DNA from: UBA117 sp049975245
GTDB lineage: Archaea > Methanobacteriota > Methanobacteria > Methanobacteriales > Methanobacteriaceae
Length of the DNA: 64,000 nucleotides
Reading direction: 5' to 3'
Assembly (NCBI GenBank): GCA_049975245.1
Contig: JBNGDB010000003.1
Span: 62,001-126,000, forward strand
Below the pieces are notes generated by a model that saw only the letters and a program-made list of their open reading frames with translations, had not been told where the DNA came from and ran no database searches. Numbering within the stretch: the stretch's first letter is position 1; each line of letters starts with the position of its first letter. This document shows positions 29,141 through 42,272 of this stretch, in pieces. Made by a program: the position numbers and the translations under genes.

Positions 29141-29844
29141 CAGAAGACACCTCCTTGAGTTAATAATACTGCAAAAATACCTGCCACTAGTGAAGCGACA
29201 AGGCAAGCCAATACTCCTCGCGGAATTCTCTTAAATTTAGGGTCGTGGAAACCTTCTATGGTACCACCAATGTTGTATGATGCTATAACTGCATTTATAA
29301 AGAATATTCCTACTGCAAATATTGCTCCTACTGTGGCTGCTCCCATTAAACCATATGAAAGCCCTTTTAGAGATTCATATAAGGCCCAATAGATTAGTCC
29401 ACCACCTATACCACCAAGGGCACCTCCAATTAAACCGCTTATAAAACATACAGTTGGGAGTCCGTGTCCTTCGGTACCGGGTGTTACATATTTTTCTTGT
29501 TCCAATTTAGTTATTGGATCTACTGTTACTTTAGCAGATACTGGAACAACTCCAACACCATATACGTAGACGAGGTTACCTATGAGCATTGTTATACCTA
29601 TCATGAGCATTGAACCTATAGCACCGGCAGCTAAGATTAACCAAGTTGGTTGTCCAGTCATTGCTGCTGCAGTTATAAGTCCAGTTAAACCAGAACCGGC
29701 TGCAAGCATTGCAGTACCTGTTCCTACACCTGTAGCTGTTGCTATTGCTGCTGGAGCACCTCCTACTGGTATGAAGTGAACACCTCCACCAATTAGAACT
29801 CCTCCTGCAGTTATAGCTCCTATTAATAATAATGGATCCATCAT
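29140..29844 (-). CDS. mtrD: Methyltransferase membrane subunit MtrD
   Basis: A 234-residue integral membrane subunit with about six helices, part of the MtrCDE membrane globe that conducts sodium. It starts MMDPLLLIGAITAGG and is 13 nt after mtrE. Confidence 0.96.
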   Translation of the reverse strand: MMDPLLLIGAITAGGVLIGGGVHFIPVGGAPAAIATATGVGTGTAMLAAGSGLTGLITAAAMTGQPTWLILAAGAIGSMLMIGITMLIGNLVYVYGVGVVPVSAKVTVDPITKLEQEKYVTPGTEGHGLPTVCFISGLIGGALGGIGGGLIYWALYESLKGLSYGLMGAATVGAIFAVGIFFINAVIASYNIGGTIEGFHDPKFKRIPRGVLACLVASLVAGIFAVLLTQGGVF

Positions 29845-29857
29845 AAATCCTCCTTAT

Positions 29858-30724
29858 CTATTCCTTGTAAGGACCATAGGTGTTTCTTGCAAATGATTCA
29901 ATTCTAGAGTTCATGATTATTAATAGAATAACTATTATTAATCCGACAATTATTCCCCAGAAGTTTCCAAACACAACAGTGGTCCAGAAGCTTAGGAAAA
30001 CAATTAATCCAAATGCTAAACCAGTTAATGGTCCTCCAAATTTAGCACAGAAGTTAACTACGTCAATAGAATTTCTTTCACCTAACTCTGCTTTTCTTGT
30101 AATATCACCGTGCGATGCTACTGGAATACCTCCACCAAATGGCAGATGTTGATATTCTCTTTCTGAACCGTAATGAACGTCTCCAGTAGATGAACCAATT
30201 GCACCTATAGTTATACCCCAGAGCACTGCTAATAATGGCAGTGGGAATGGGTGTCCTAAACCTGCATTCATTAAGTATGATAATCCCACTATGGCAAATG
30301 ATACTATGAAACCATGGCCAACTATTGGACCTAAATGGGTTACAATAACATCAAGATATAGTGGTTGGTTAAATTGAGACTGACTGACAATTCTACCTAA
30401 ATGGGATGTAGTAGCGAATACTCCATGAACTAAAGCTGCTATAAATGCACCTGCAGCAAGTGCCAAAATGATAGAAATGTTTGCCATCATGAGCACTGTA
30501 GTTATGCCGCCAGCAATACCTAGCCATGTACCGTAGGCTACCGGTTCTCCAGATACTGCCTTGTTAGTGAATCTGTGTAGTTTCCCCATTTGTGGAGCCA
30601 GTTGTACCTGAGAGTTAGGGTTACTCTGAGATCCAACATCAGATTCCAGGTCCTCTGCAGCACCAGCAATAGTTGCAGCAGCTCCCATAAGAGCAACAAT
30701 GCCTAATCCTGTTATCATGTCCAT
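29858..30724 (-). CDS. mtrE: Methyltransferase membrane subunit MtrE
   Basis: First gene of the mtr operon. The 288-residue membrane protein starts MDMITGLGIVALMGAAAT, with a cytoplasmic loop around residue 30-55 and further helices; MtrE is considered the sodium-translocating subunit that contacts MtrA. A strong site (AGGAGGTAATTATA) precedes the ATG. The 58-nt gap to mcrA holds a terminator-like hairpin but no clear promoter, so read-through from mcr is likely to contribute to expression. Confidence 0.96.
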   Translation of the reverse strand: MDMITGLGIVALMGAAATIAGAAEDLESDVGSQSNPNSQVQLAPQMGKLHRFTNKAVSGEPVAYGTWLGIAGGITTVLMMANISIILALAAGAFIAALVHGVFATTSHLGRIVSQSQFNQPLYLDVIVTHLGPIVGHGFIVSFAIVGLSYLMNAGLGHPFPLPLLAVLWGITIGAIGSSTGDVHYGSEREYQHLPFGGGIPVASHGDITRKAELGERNSIDVVNFCAKFGGPLTGLAFGLIVFLSFWTTVVFGNFWGIIVGLIIVILLIIMNSRIESFARNTYGPYKE

Positions 30725-30751
30725 TATAATTACCTCCTAATGGTAATAAAT

Positions 30752-30782
30752 AAAAAAAAATAGGTGTTTGCGTTACACCTAT

Positions 30783-30784
<2 letters not shown>
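30752..30784 (-). terminator. Hairpin and oligo-T element between mcrA and mtrE
   Basis: AAATAGGTGT (30758-30767) and ACACCTATTT (30775-30784) form a perfect 10-bp stem with a 7-nt loop. It includes the mcrA stop codon and is followed on the minus strand by a T-run (30752-30760). It resembles an intrinsic terminator or a partial-termination and RNA-processing site. Confidence 0.7.
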
Positions 30785-32435
<1,651 letters not shown>

Positions 32436-32452
32436 AATAATACACCTCCTGT

Positions 32453-33202
<750 letters not shown>

Positions 33203-33203
33203 A

Positions 33204-33800
33204 TCATGCACCTCCTAACGCTATCTTAACTTTTTTTATAATCTCATCTAATTTTTCTTGGGGACAGGTTTCTCCTCTTATTACGCCACTAATTATATCC
33301 ACTATTTCACCTTTTGTATTAGGTTTTTCGGGCATTACAACACGAGTTTTTACACCAATTTTTGCGAAATCTTCAAAATCTACAGGATATTCACATATTA
33401 TCACGCAAGGCTTGTTTACATGTCTTAAAATAAGTCTAGCCTTGTAAATGATATGATGTTTTACACCACCTAAATGCACCACAATTAATTTGTGTCTTTT
33501 AATTTGCTCAACTTCCTTGGCAGTAAGTCCAAATAGACTTCCACCTCCAGCAGTAGGAGCATCTTGAGGTACACCTGCTCCAGCATTTAAAACTAATGTG
33601 CTGGTCATAATGTTGGCTTCCCGTAGAGCAAAAGTTATTTCACAGACTGGTTTAGTAATATGACGTCTTCCAGGGGACATTGCAATAGCTAAAACTTCAC
33701 TTCCACATTCTGCAAATGTTCCCCGCTGGGCAATTCCGCCTCCTTCGCCCATTCCCATCGTTTCTCTGCAGTCAACAACGTGTGTACACTTTCCAATCAT
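33204..33800 (-). CDS. mcrC: Methyl-coenzyme M reductase operon protein McrC
   Basis: A 198-residue protein not part of the mature MCR. McrC has been found in the ATP-dependent component that activates MCR by reducing F430 nickel; recent work places it with Mmp7 in that complex (from memory). Conserved cysteines are at KCTHVVDCRETMG (residue 5 and 11), FAECGSE and KPVCEITF. It overlaps mcrD by 4 nt. Presence of mcrC identifies the operon as mcr rather than mrt. Confidence 0.95.
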   Translation of the reverse strand: MIGKCTHVVDCRETMGMGEGGGIAQRGTFAECGSEVLAIAMSPGRRHITKPVCEITFALREANIMTSTLVLNAGAGVPQDAPTAGGGSLFGLTAKEVEQIKRHKLIVVHLGGVKHHIIYKARLILRHVNKPCVIICEYPVDFEDFAKIGVKTRVVMPEKPNTKGEIVDIISGVIRGETCPQEKLDEIIKKVKIALGGA

Positions 33801-34240
33801 TCTTCTGATTTCCTTTTTATTACTTTGGCTCTTTCACTTAATCTGGCGTTTTGATCAGTTAGCCCTATCATCTCTTGAGGGATTTTTTCCAAGTCTTTTC
33901 CATATTTTAATTCGTCTGTTACTGTTTTCTGCTTTCTAATGAATGTACCAATGTGTACATTAAAACCGAAAGGCAGATTTTCTTCACAAACTTCTCTAAC
34001 TTCATCAATGGCCTCTTCTGTTTCGACTTCTATTAAAACTCTACCAGTTTGTACTTGTAAATCCACGTTTTCTCCCTTTACAATAATAGATCTTCGCTCA
34101 GAATTTTTTGTATCTGCATTAGAGAGTCTTGGACCGTGTATAACCATTCTTTTAACGTTTTCTATCTCTTCAAGATCATTTAGTAATTTTTCTGTAGTAT
34201 CTGGATTTAATAGTCTATGTGGGAATATTTCTATGTCCAT
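33797..34240 (-). CDS. mcrD: Methyl-coenzyme M reductase operon protein McrD
   Basis: A 147-residue protein of the McrD family (start MDIEIFPHRLLNPDTTEKLL). McrD binds MCR, probably the immature or apo form, and is thought to help assembly or F430 insertion. It is absent from the purified active enzyme. It lies 31 nt after mcrB and overlaps mcrC by 4 nt (ATGA), so it is translationally coupled. Confidence 0.95.
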   Translation of the reverse strand: MDIEIFPHRLLNPDTTEKLLNDLEEIENVKRMVIHGPRLSNADTKNSERRSIIVKGENVDLQVQTGRVLIEVETEEAIDEVREVCEENLPFGFNVHIGTFIRKQKTVTDELKYGKDLEKIPQEMIGLTDQNARLSERAKVIKRKSEE

Positions 34241-34271
34241 TTGTTGTTAAGCCCCCAAAATGTGAGATTAT

Positions 34272-35603
<1,332 letters not shown>

Positions 35604-35720
35604 TTTTTCCCTCCTAACTTTGTTCTGTACACCAAAACCCTTCATAGAGTTTATTAAAAAATCGTTCACTCTTGGGGAAGATACTTTAACACTTTAATGG
35701 TATACGAAACTGCATTTACT

Positions 35721-35735
35721 TACTTATATATTATT
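35721..35735 (-). promoter_or_regulatory. Probable mcr promoter (TATA box)
   Basis: On the minus strand AATAATATATAAGT is a good archaeal TATA box about 120 nt upstream of the mcrB ATG. Initiation would fall near 35698 and give a leader of about 95 nt. The region is shared with the divergent mmp10 promoter (TTTATATG at 35765-35772, plus strand). Confidence 0.55.
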
Positions 35736-35884
35736 AAACTTTCTTCTTGATTTAATTAGAAAGATTTATATGTTGGAAAATAGCAATTTTCTAGTAGAAT
35801 AAAGTGGCTAATAATACTTTTTTTAACATAATTAAGCCCAAAAAATCCAAAATTATTTATTTTATCATTATAGAAATGATTATT

Positions 35885-37144
35885 ATGCAAATTATAGCAG
35901 ATGTAGGCGGAATTCCAGGTAAAGATTGTAGAGGTTTCTGTAAATATTGTTATTTCAGGAAAGTAAAAAGCATTGAACCATTAGGCTGTAAGAACTGCCT
36001 CAGAGGTAAGGTTGGATGTGAAAATTGTACTACTGGAGTTACAGAAACAAAAAGCGAATTTATACATCCATCAATGGTTATTCACTCTGTCCAAACTTCA
36101 CTTATGATAGGTAATTTTAGTGATAAAAATCTGAAAATAAATATAAGTGGAGGCGGAGATGTAAGCTGCTATCCTCATTTAAATGAGATAGTCTCAGCAT
36201 TTTCACAATTTAATATTCCTATACATCTAGGATACACCAGTGGTAAAGGCATAGATGACTCCAAATTAGCAGATGAATTAATTACAAAGGGTGTGGATGA
36301 AGTTACTTTTACCGTCTTTTCCACTAATCCTGAAAAAAGAAAGGAATGGATGGGAGATAAAAATGCTGATGAATCCCTTAAAGCTCTTAAAACATTCTGT
36401 GAAAACTGTGAAGTCCACGCTGCATCAGTAATCATTCCTGGTGTAAATGATGGAGAAGACTTGTATGAAACTTGTGCTAATCTCGAATCTTGGGGTGCAA
36501 AAGCGTTTATTTTAATGAGATTTGCAAATTATGAAAATCAAGGACTTATATTAGGTAATGAACCAATTATTAAAGGTGTGGAACCTCATACGCTTGAAGA
36601 ATTCGAAAAGCTGGTAAAATCTATAAATAAAGAATTTAATTTTAGAGTTACAGGTACACCCTTATGTGACCCTGAAAATGATACTCCTTTTGCCATTTCA
36701 AAGAATAAAAATAAACATTATTTAGATATATTATCTAAAGTAACCTCCGAAGCAACCATATTAAGCAGTAAAATAGCAACTCCTTATATTAATAAAATTA
36801 TAAAAAATATTGAAGCTGAAGATATGGTTAATGTTGTTGCAGTGGATAAAGACATAGGATGCCTAATTACTCAAAAAGACTTGGAAAATATTGATCTTAA
36901 AGAGATTAAAGAAACTGTTTTAATACCTGGAAGAGCTTTTGTACATGATAAAAAAGCTGAAGAAATATTAAGTAGAGATGGAATAGAAAGACTGGTGGCC
37001 AGAGGTCCGGATAAATTAAGTGTAGATGGCGAAATGAGTGGAACTCTTACACCGGAAGATGTTTTAAAAACTGAACTAATCGCTTTTCAAGATTTAATAG
37101 AAGCTATAAACTTCTTTGGTGTGAGAAAAAAACCATCTGAATAA
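35885..37144 (+). CDS. mmp10: McrA arginine methyltransferase Mmp10 (methanogenesis marker 10)
   Basis: Cobalamin-dependent radical SAM enzyme that makes 5-methylarginine in McrA (Arg271 here). It has C-x3-C-x2-C (CRGFCKYC) at residues 15-22, a second cysteine group (CKNCLRGKVGCENC) and the glycine motif ISGGGDVS. I use the ATG at 35885 (MQIIADVGGIPGKDC, 419 aa), matching the known start of homologues; in-frame GTG 35804 and ATG 35876 are alternatives. It is divergent from mcrB, whose operon encodes its substrate. Confidence 0.92.
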   Translation: MQIIADVGGIPGKDCRGFCKYCYFRKVKSIEPLGCKNCLRGKVGCENCTTGVTETKSEFIHPSMVIHSVQTSLMIGNFSDKNLKINISGGGDVSCYPHLNEIVSAFSQFNIPIHLGYTSGKGIDDSKLADELITKGVDEVTFTVFSTNPEKRKEWMGDKNADESLKALKTFCENCEVHAASVIIPGVNDGEDLYETCANLESWGAKAFILMRFANYENQGLILGNEPIIKGVEPHTLEEFEKLVKSINKEFNFRVTGTPLCDPENDTPFAISKNKNKHYLDILSKVTSEATILSSKIATPYINKIIKNIEAEDMVNVVAVDKDIGCLITQKDLENIDLKEIKETVLIPGRAFVHDKKAEEILSRDGIERLVARGPDKLSVDGEMSGTLTPEDVLKTELIAFQDLIEAINFFGVRKKPSE

Positions 37145-37226
37145 AATATTCTAATCTATATATATTATTTAACTATCATATTTTTTTTGAAAATAAGAGA
37201 TTTCATATTTTTATGTAAGTGATAAT

Positions 37227-38552
37227 ATGGAAAAAAAATTAGAAATAACTGTTTTGACGCCAGAATTTTATAATTACGGTGCAATGCTAATTGCAGGGAT
37301 TCTGAAAAATAAAGGATATGACGTTGAACTGCAAAAAGGGTTTGATCAAAAGGTTAATGCAGATATAATATTTATTAGTATTCATTCTACTATCCATCTT
37401 CTTAAATATCAAAAAGAAATTGAAAAAATAAAAGGATTTAAAATTGCAGGCGGCCCGGTGAGTCAATCCCCTGAACTTATTTTTAAGTTTTTACCGGTCG
37501 ATATAGTTGTAATAGGTGAAGGCGAATCAACTGTGATTGATTTAATTCAAAACTTCGAAAAATATAAAGATAACAAAAGTTCTCTTAATGATATCAAAGG
37601 TATTGCCTTTAGAGAAAATGGGAAAATAAAATTAACAGAACCCGCAGAACCTATAAATGTAAATGGACGACCGATTCCATTAATACCGGATGATATAGCA
37701 TTTGAAGATATAAGAGGTGCTAATGTTTACATAGAAACTCATAGAGGATGTCCTGGAAGCTGTGGTTTTTGTCAAGTACCTTATTTTTTCGGAAGGGATA
37801 TTAGAAGCCGTCCCCTTGAAGATATAATTTTAGAAGTTAAAGAATTCCTAAATAAAGGAGCAAAAAGAATAGCTATTAGTGGAGGGACTGGTACACTTTA
37901 TGGAAGTAAAAAATTCCGTGGTGTGGATGAAAATGAATTCATTGAACTAATAAAACAGATCAGTAATTTAACGGGTCCTGAAAATCTTACTATTCCTGAT
38001 ATTCGGGTGGACATGATTAGTGATGATATCCTTGAAGCAGTTAAGAATTATACTAATGGTTGGATCTATTTTGGAATTGAATCAGGAAGTGAAAAGATTC
38101 TGAAAACCATGAAAAAAGGTATAGACACAGATAAAATTAAGGAATCAGTTGAATCAGCCCGTAAACACGGTGTAAAGATAGCAGGATCATTTATAGTAGG
38201 TTATCCTAATGAAACCGAAGAAGATTTTCAGGCCACTTTAGATCTGGCAGATGAACTAATGTTAGACGACTATTTTGTAAGTATAGCTGAACCAATTCCC
38301 GGTACACCATTAGCCAAGGAAGTTAAAAAAATTCCATTAGAAAAAAATCCGGTTTTTATAGATAGTGATGAATCCAAAAATCAAAAATTAAGTATTGCAG
38401 AGGAACGGGCTTTGAGGTTAATGGTAGATTCATACATATTTCGCAGCGTTCCCCTCCCCATGAGCGACCAGCTTTTAAAAACGATTATGAACGAAGTTAA
38501 ATCCCAAGGCAGACATATAAAAATTGTAACTAAAATGATAAAAAAATCCTGA
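37227..38552 (+). CDS. mgmA: B12-binding radical SAM protein, probable McrA glutamine C-methyltransferase
   Basis: The 441-residue protein has an N-terminal B12-binding Rossmann domain (residues 1-140, GYDVELQKG, AGGPVSQSP, VIGEGES) and a radical SAM domain with CPGSCGFC (C-x3-C-x2-C, about 176-183). The family (MJ0865-like) has been shown to methylate the alpha-subunit glutamine of MCR; Gln400 is present here. Its position directly after mmp10 supports that role. The name is by family recognition and could be wrong for a paralogue. Confidence 0.78.
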   Translation: MEKKLEITVLTPEFYNYGAMLIAGILKNKGYDVELQKGFDQKVNADIIFISIHSTIHLLKYQKEIEKIKGFKIAGGPVSQSPELIFKFLPVDIVVIGEGESTVIDLIQNFEKYKDNKSSLNDIKGIAFRENGKIKLTEPAEPINVNGRPIPLIPDDIAFEDIRGANVYIETHRGCPGSCGFCQVPYFFGRDIRSRPLEDIILEVKEFLNKGAKRIAISGGTGTLYGSKKFRGVDENEFIELIKQISNLTGPENLTIPDIRVDMISDDILEAVKNYTNGWIYFGIESGSEKILKTMKKGIDTDKIKESVESARKHGVKIAGSFIVGYPNETEEDFQATLDLADELMLDDYFVSIAEPIPGTPLAKEVKKIPLEKNPVFIDSDESKNQKLSIAEERALRLMVDSYIFRSVPLPMSDQLLKTIMNEVKSQGRHIKIVTKMIKKS

Positions 38553-38567
38553 AAATATGATAAAATA

Positions 38568-39221
38568 TTAGAATTTAAATAGAGAGCCTGCTTTACATTC
38601 GTGACTTGATTGAGGATATTGTCTTAATATCTCTTCTTTTTTAACTGTGCAGTGACAGGGTACAATAAAAGGTATATCATCTAATAATTTTAAATTTTGA
38701 TTATCATGAAACCCGCCTATTATTGAATAAATCTCTCCAAACGTTTTTGAAGATTCAATAATTACATCCAATCCAGGATGGGCACAACCAGTGACTATAA
38801 CTAAACCTTTATCGGTTTCCAATAATAAAGATTGTTCTTTTATGTTTTCCCCTAATTCACCTGTTGAATAAATATTTTCACATATTCTAATTGGTTTAGA
38901 AACTTCTATTACATTTGAATAACTTCTAAGCTCATTCTTAAGGTTATTGGAAAAGGATTTTCCAAGATAAATATCTGCTTTAACATTATTCATTATATGG
39001 GTTATTCCACCAGTATGATCCCAGTGGGCGTGAGATAAAACTATTTTATCTATCTCATCTAAATTAACACCGGCAACTCCTAAGTTATGTAAGAGAATAT
39101 CACCATTCCATCCTGTGTCGAAAAGTACTTTATTTTCAAGGTTGGTGATTAGGCAAGAAAAACCCCACCCTTTTTCATATCCTTCTAATGATAGATTATC
39201 GTATAGAATCTTAACTTCCAT
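38568..39221 (-). CDS. Metallo-beta-lactamase-fold hydrolase (COG1237 type)
   Basis: A 217-residue metal-dependent hydrolase with SHAHWDHTGG (HxHxDH), VTGCAHPG and GGFHDN as further metal ligands. This subgroup is often labelled a dihydropterin-related phosphate synthase, but that reaction is not established for most members. It is the last gene of the NifX/MinD operon, 1 nt after the cation transporter gene. A role with the metallocluster system is inferred only from position. Confidence 0.78.
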   Translation of the reverse strand: MEVKILYDNLSLEGYEKGWGFSCLITNLENKVLFDTGWNGDILLHNLGVAGVNLDEIDKIVLSHAHWDHTGGITHIMNNVKADIYLGKSFSNNLKNELRSYSNVIEVSKPIRICENIYSTGELGENIKEQSLLLETDKGLVIVTGCAHPGLDVIIESSKTFGEIYSIIGGFHDNQNLKLLDDIPFIVPCHCTVKKEEILRQYPQSSHECKAGSLFKF

Positions 39222-39222
39222 T

Positions 39223-40437
39223 TTATCCCTTCACTGCATTTAATACCATTTCCTTCAGATTTTTTCCCTCTGGAGTTTTAATTCTTATAAATTCCGTTGT
39301 TAAAACGTACATTGGACCTTCACCAACATCTTCAGAAACTAAAATATCAGTTTTTTCGTCATTTAAAAATTCTGCTGCTTTAATTCCTTTTTTTCGTTCG
39401 TATTTCTTACCAGGATTTTCTTTCACATAAAAATCTGTAATTTTTCCCTTATATAAGTCTACAAATAATATATATGGAGTTTTACCAAAATGTTCGGAAA
39501 AATTAGAGTTTAAACCATTATCATCTTTGACCGGAACAGCAACGCGGAATCTTAGTTTTTCTTTTGGTTCAATTTTAATGGTTAAAGTGTCTAAATCATC
39601 AATTTCATCTTTAATCTGTTTCTCCAAATTATGGGAAATCTCGCTGGCTTGTTCTACTGACAATTCTTTTAGGGTTTCCAGATGGAGATCTGCAAAAACA
39701 AAAGGACCAGATCTTCTAACTTTAATGTCATGAACGTTTTCAACTCCATCGACTTCCATTGAAAGATTTTTAATTTTTTTTACTTTCTCTGGATCTAAAC
39801 AAGCGTCTAATAGAACTAGAATATCATTTTTTGCAAGTTTTAATCCCAGGTATATAATTAGAAATGCTACAAAAATTCCGGCCATGCCTTGTAATTGGGG
39901 ATAGCCTATAACAGAAGTCAATATGCCCAAAAAGACTATTATTGAAGTAAAAACATCTATAAGGCTATGTTTACCATCATTCATCAGTGCTTTTGAACCT
40001 ATTTCACTTCCCACTCGAGTTTTATATACTGATAGTCCAAATGAAACAAAAACAGATAGAACTGCTGTTAATAAACTAATAAGTGGAATTCCTATTGTTG
40101 TGGGATTTAAAAAAGCATCATATGATTCTAATCCTATTTCAAGTCCGGTTCCCATTATTATAATAGATATAATTAAGGATGTGAAACTTTCAATTTTATA
40201 ATATCCATAGGGAAATTTCTGGTCTGGTTTTCTCTGTGAAAGTTTAAGCCCTAGATATACTGCAAAAGATGCAAATATATCTGAAAATGAGTGAACAGAA
40301 TCTGCTATTAAAGCTACACTGCCAGATAGTAACCCTACGGCTCCTTTTATAACTGCTAAAATTAAATTAGCTAAACTAGAGTACTTTGCAGCCTTTTGTC
40401 CTCTTTTTAATTTAATAGCCTTATTTTTATCTAACAT
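39223..40437 (-). CDS. Cation diffusion facilitator fused to a NifX-like domain
   Basis: Residues 1-210 are a cation diffusion facilitator with about six membrane helices and the metal-site motifs SVALIADSVHSFSD and DGKHSLIDVFTS. A cytoplasmic zinc-transporter dimerisation domain follows (to about 290, DIKVRRSGPFVFADLHLE). The last 110 residues are a dinitrogenase iron-molybdenum cofactor (NifX/NafY-like) domain (LRFRVAVPVKD, HFGKTPYILFVDL). Normal transporters end after the dimerisation domain, so this is a fusion. It probably exports a divalent metal under control of, or coupled to, a bound cofactor; metal unknown. Confidence 0.85.
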   Translation of the reverse strand: MLDKNKAIKLKRGQKAAKYSSLANLILAVIKGAVGLLSGSVALIADSVHSFSDIFASFAVYLGLKLSQRKPDQKFPYGYYKIESFTSLIISIIIMGTGLEIGLESYDAFLNPTTIGIPLISLLTAVLSVFVSFGLSVYKTRVGSEIGSKALMNDGKHSLIDVFTSIIVFLGILTSVIGYPQLQGMAGIFVAFLIIYLGLKLAKNDILVLLDACLDPEKVKKIKNLSMEVDGVENVHDIKVRRSGPFVFADLHLETLKELSVEQASEISHNLEKQIKDEIDDLDTLTIKIEPKEKLRFRVAVPVKDDNGLNSNFSEHFGKTPYILFVDLYKGKITDFYVKENPGKKYERKKGIKAAEFLNDEKTDILVSEDVGEGPMYVLTTEFIRIKTPEGKNLKEMVLNAVKG

Positions 40438-40481
40438 TCTACCATTTTTAATAAATCTATCAAAAAAATTTTAGATAACTA

Positions 40482-41366
40482 TCATACTAATATATTGTCT
40501 AGAATTTCAGTAAATATTTTTTCTAAACCTGGTTCATAAACCACTACAGGTTTCAAATTAACTAAAGAGTCCACAAATCTTTTATCGTAAGGTATCCTAC
40601 CTAATACTGGTATTTTATTACTTTTAGAAAAATCCTCTATACTACTTGTAAAATCTTCATTTATATCCCACCGGTTTATAACAATACTTGCAGGTATATC
40701 AAAATGATCTACTATTTCTAATGCTCTCTTCAAATCAGAAAATGCTACTGGAGTTGGTTCTGTTACCACTAAAACATAATCACTTCCCCTAATAGATGCA
40801 ATTACTGGACATCCTATACCTGCTGCCGAATCAATTAACATTATATCTGCTTGAATATCCCTAGCGACTTCATCAGCCTTATCTTTTACGGCATTGACTA
40901 CTTTGCCTGAACCAGATTCGCCTATATCTAAATGTCCGGTAACTATAGGAAATCCATAATCAGTATACCCCACTCCAACTTTGGCATTTTCAACTTTTTT
41001 AAAATTTATGGCATTTTCAGGACAGGCCACTATACACGCTCCACAACCTACACACAAAAATTCGTTTATTTCCGGCAGTCCCTGTTCTTGATCCCAGGAG
41101 ATAGCAGAAAAATTACAGGCATTTACACAATCTTTAAGTCCTTTACATTTTTCAGGAACTAAATAAGCTTTCTCATTGGTTCGAATCCTTTCCCAAGAAT
41201 CAAAATCTTGATCTTTAAGACCCATTACCAAAGCCAAATTTGGTGCATCTACATCACAATCTACAGCGACTATTTTATTATCTTTTCCAAGAATCACAGC
41301 AATTGATGCGGCAAGCGTACTTTTACCAACTCCTCCTTTTCCTGAAAGGATAGTGAGTGTCTTCAT
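40482..41366 (-). CDS. MinD-like P-loop ATPase with inserted ferredoxin domain (copy 1)
   Basis: A deviant Walker A motif (SGKGGVGKST) near residue 8 and a ferredoxin insertion at about 60-115 with CKGLKDCVNACNFSA and CVGCGACIVACPENA, fitting two [4Fe-4S] clusters. DSAAGIGCP is the Walker B/switch region. 294 residues from the ATG at 41366, which follows GGGAGGATCTC; the start overlaps the stop of copy 2 (ATGA). Pairs of such ATPases accompany the orange protein (ORP) of Desulfovibrio. Function in methanogens unknown. Confidence 0.88.
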   Translation of the reverse strand: MKTLTILSGKGGVGKSTLAASIAVILGKDNKIVAVDCDVDAPNLALVMGLKDQDFDSWERIRTNEKAYLVPEKCKGLKDCVNACNFSAISWDQEQGLPEINEFLCVGCGACIVACPENAINFKKVENAKVGVGYTDYGFPIVTGHLDIGESGSGKVVNAVKDKADEVARDIQADIMLIDSAAGIGCPVIASIRGSDYVLVVTEPTPVAFSDLKRALEIVDHFDIPASIVINRWDINEDFTSSIEDFSKSNKIPVLGRIPYDKRFVDSLVNLKPVVVYEPGLEKIFTEILDNILV

Positions 41367-42232
41367 TTGAGATCCTCCCACTTTTCAACAAATTCTTTAA
41401 TTTTTGGATGTGAAACTGGAGCACCTTGTGAATATTCTTTTAATATGGATTTTTCGTAAGGAATTTCAGCTACAATTTCGGCCCCATATCTCTTAGAAAG
41501 ATCTTTTACCATGTTAGAATCGCCTATATTGGATCGGTTTATAATAATTTTAGATTTAATTCCCATCTTCTCTAATAATAATAGAATCAATTCTAAATCA
41601 TGGCAACCTAAAGGTGTAGGTTCTGTGACTGCCAATGCATAATTTACATCCATTAAAGCTGAAATTACATTACAGTGAGTTCCTGCAGCTGTGTCTATAA
41701 TAATGTGGTCATATTGATCTTGAAAAGTTAAGGCATGTTCTTTAGTAGCGTTTACCACTAAAGAAGTAGCTTCACAGCCAATTTCTATTTCTCCAGATAT
41801 TAGAATGAAGTTTTCTGCAATTTGTTTTCCTACTTTTTTTTCATCCAAAACACCGTGATAAATAGAGCCTACTATCTGTGTATCTTTATGAATAGATTCA
41901 GATGGACATGTTAACATGCAAGCTCCACAACCATTACATTGTGGTGGTATTAAAATAGGATAATTATCTTTAACATACACTATTGCGTTTTGTTTGCATA
42001 TATTGGCGCATTTACCACATTTTATACAAGATTTTTTGTCAAATTTAGGGAGAAAATTAGTTATATCTTTAATTTTTTCTCTTTTTATTGGGAGGATTAT
42101 ATGGTCATCAGGACATTCTACATCTGCATCAACTAACATGACTTTATATTTATCAGTTAAGACCATTGATATGGCAGTTGCCATGGTAGATTTTCCTGTT
42201 CCTCCTTTACCACCGGTTATGGCAATCTTCAT
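41363..42232 (-). CDS. MinD-like P-loop ATPase with inserted ferredoxin domain (copy 2)
   Basis: Paralogue of the following gene. Walker A is GGKGGTGKST (Thr in place of Val), and the insertion carries CIKCGKCANICKQNA and CNGCGACMLTCPSES. DTAAGTHCN is the switch region. I start at the ATG at 42232 (MKIAITGGKG, 289 aa); an open frame extends to 42307 but overlaps the NifX-like gene and lacks a better binding site. The two copies are diverged, so they probably form a heterodimer or serve different partners. Confidence 0.87.
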   Translation of the reverse strand: MKIAITGGKGGTGKSTMATAISMVLTDKYKVMLVDADVECPDDHIILPIKREKIKDITNFLPKFDKKSCIKCGKCANICKQNAIVYVKDNYPILIPPQCNGCGACMLTCPSESIHKDTQIVGSIYHGVLDEKKVGKQIAENFILISGEIEIGCEATSLVVNATKEHALTFQDQYDHIIIDTAAGTHCNVISALMDVNYALAVTEPTPLGCHDLELILLLLEKMGIKSKIIINRSNIGDSNMVKDLSKRYGAEIVAEIPYEKSILKEYSQGAPVSHPKIKEFVEKWEDLK

Positions 42233-42272
42233 TAATTCAACACCGCTTCTTAATTTAAAAATTAAAATTTTA

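Noticed and set aside
28334..29206. Longer MtrC frame starting at 29206
   Set aside because: The extra 22 residues come from the 3' end of mtrD; the ATG at 29140 with ATGA overlap gives the family start.
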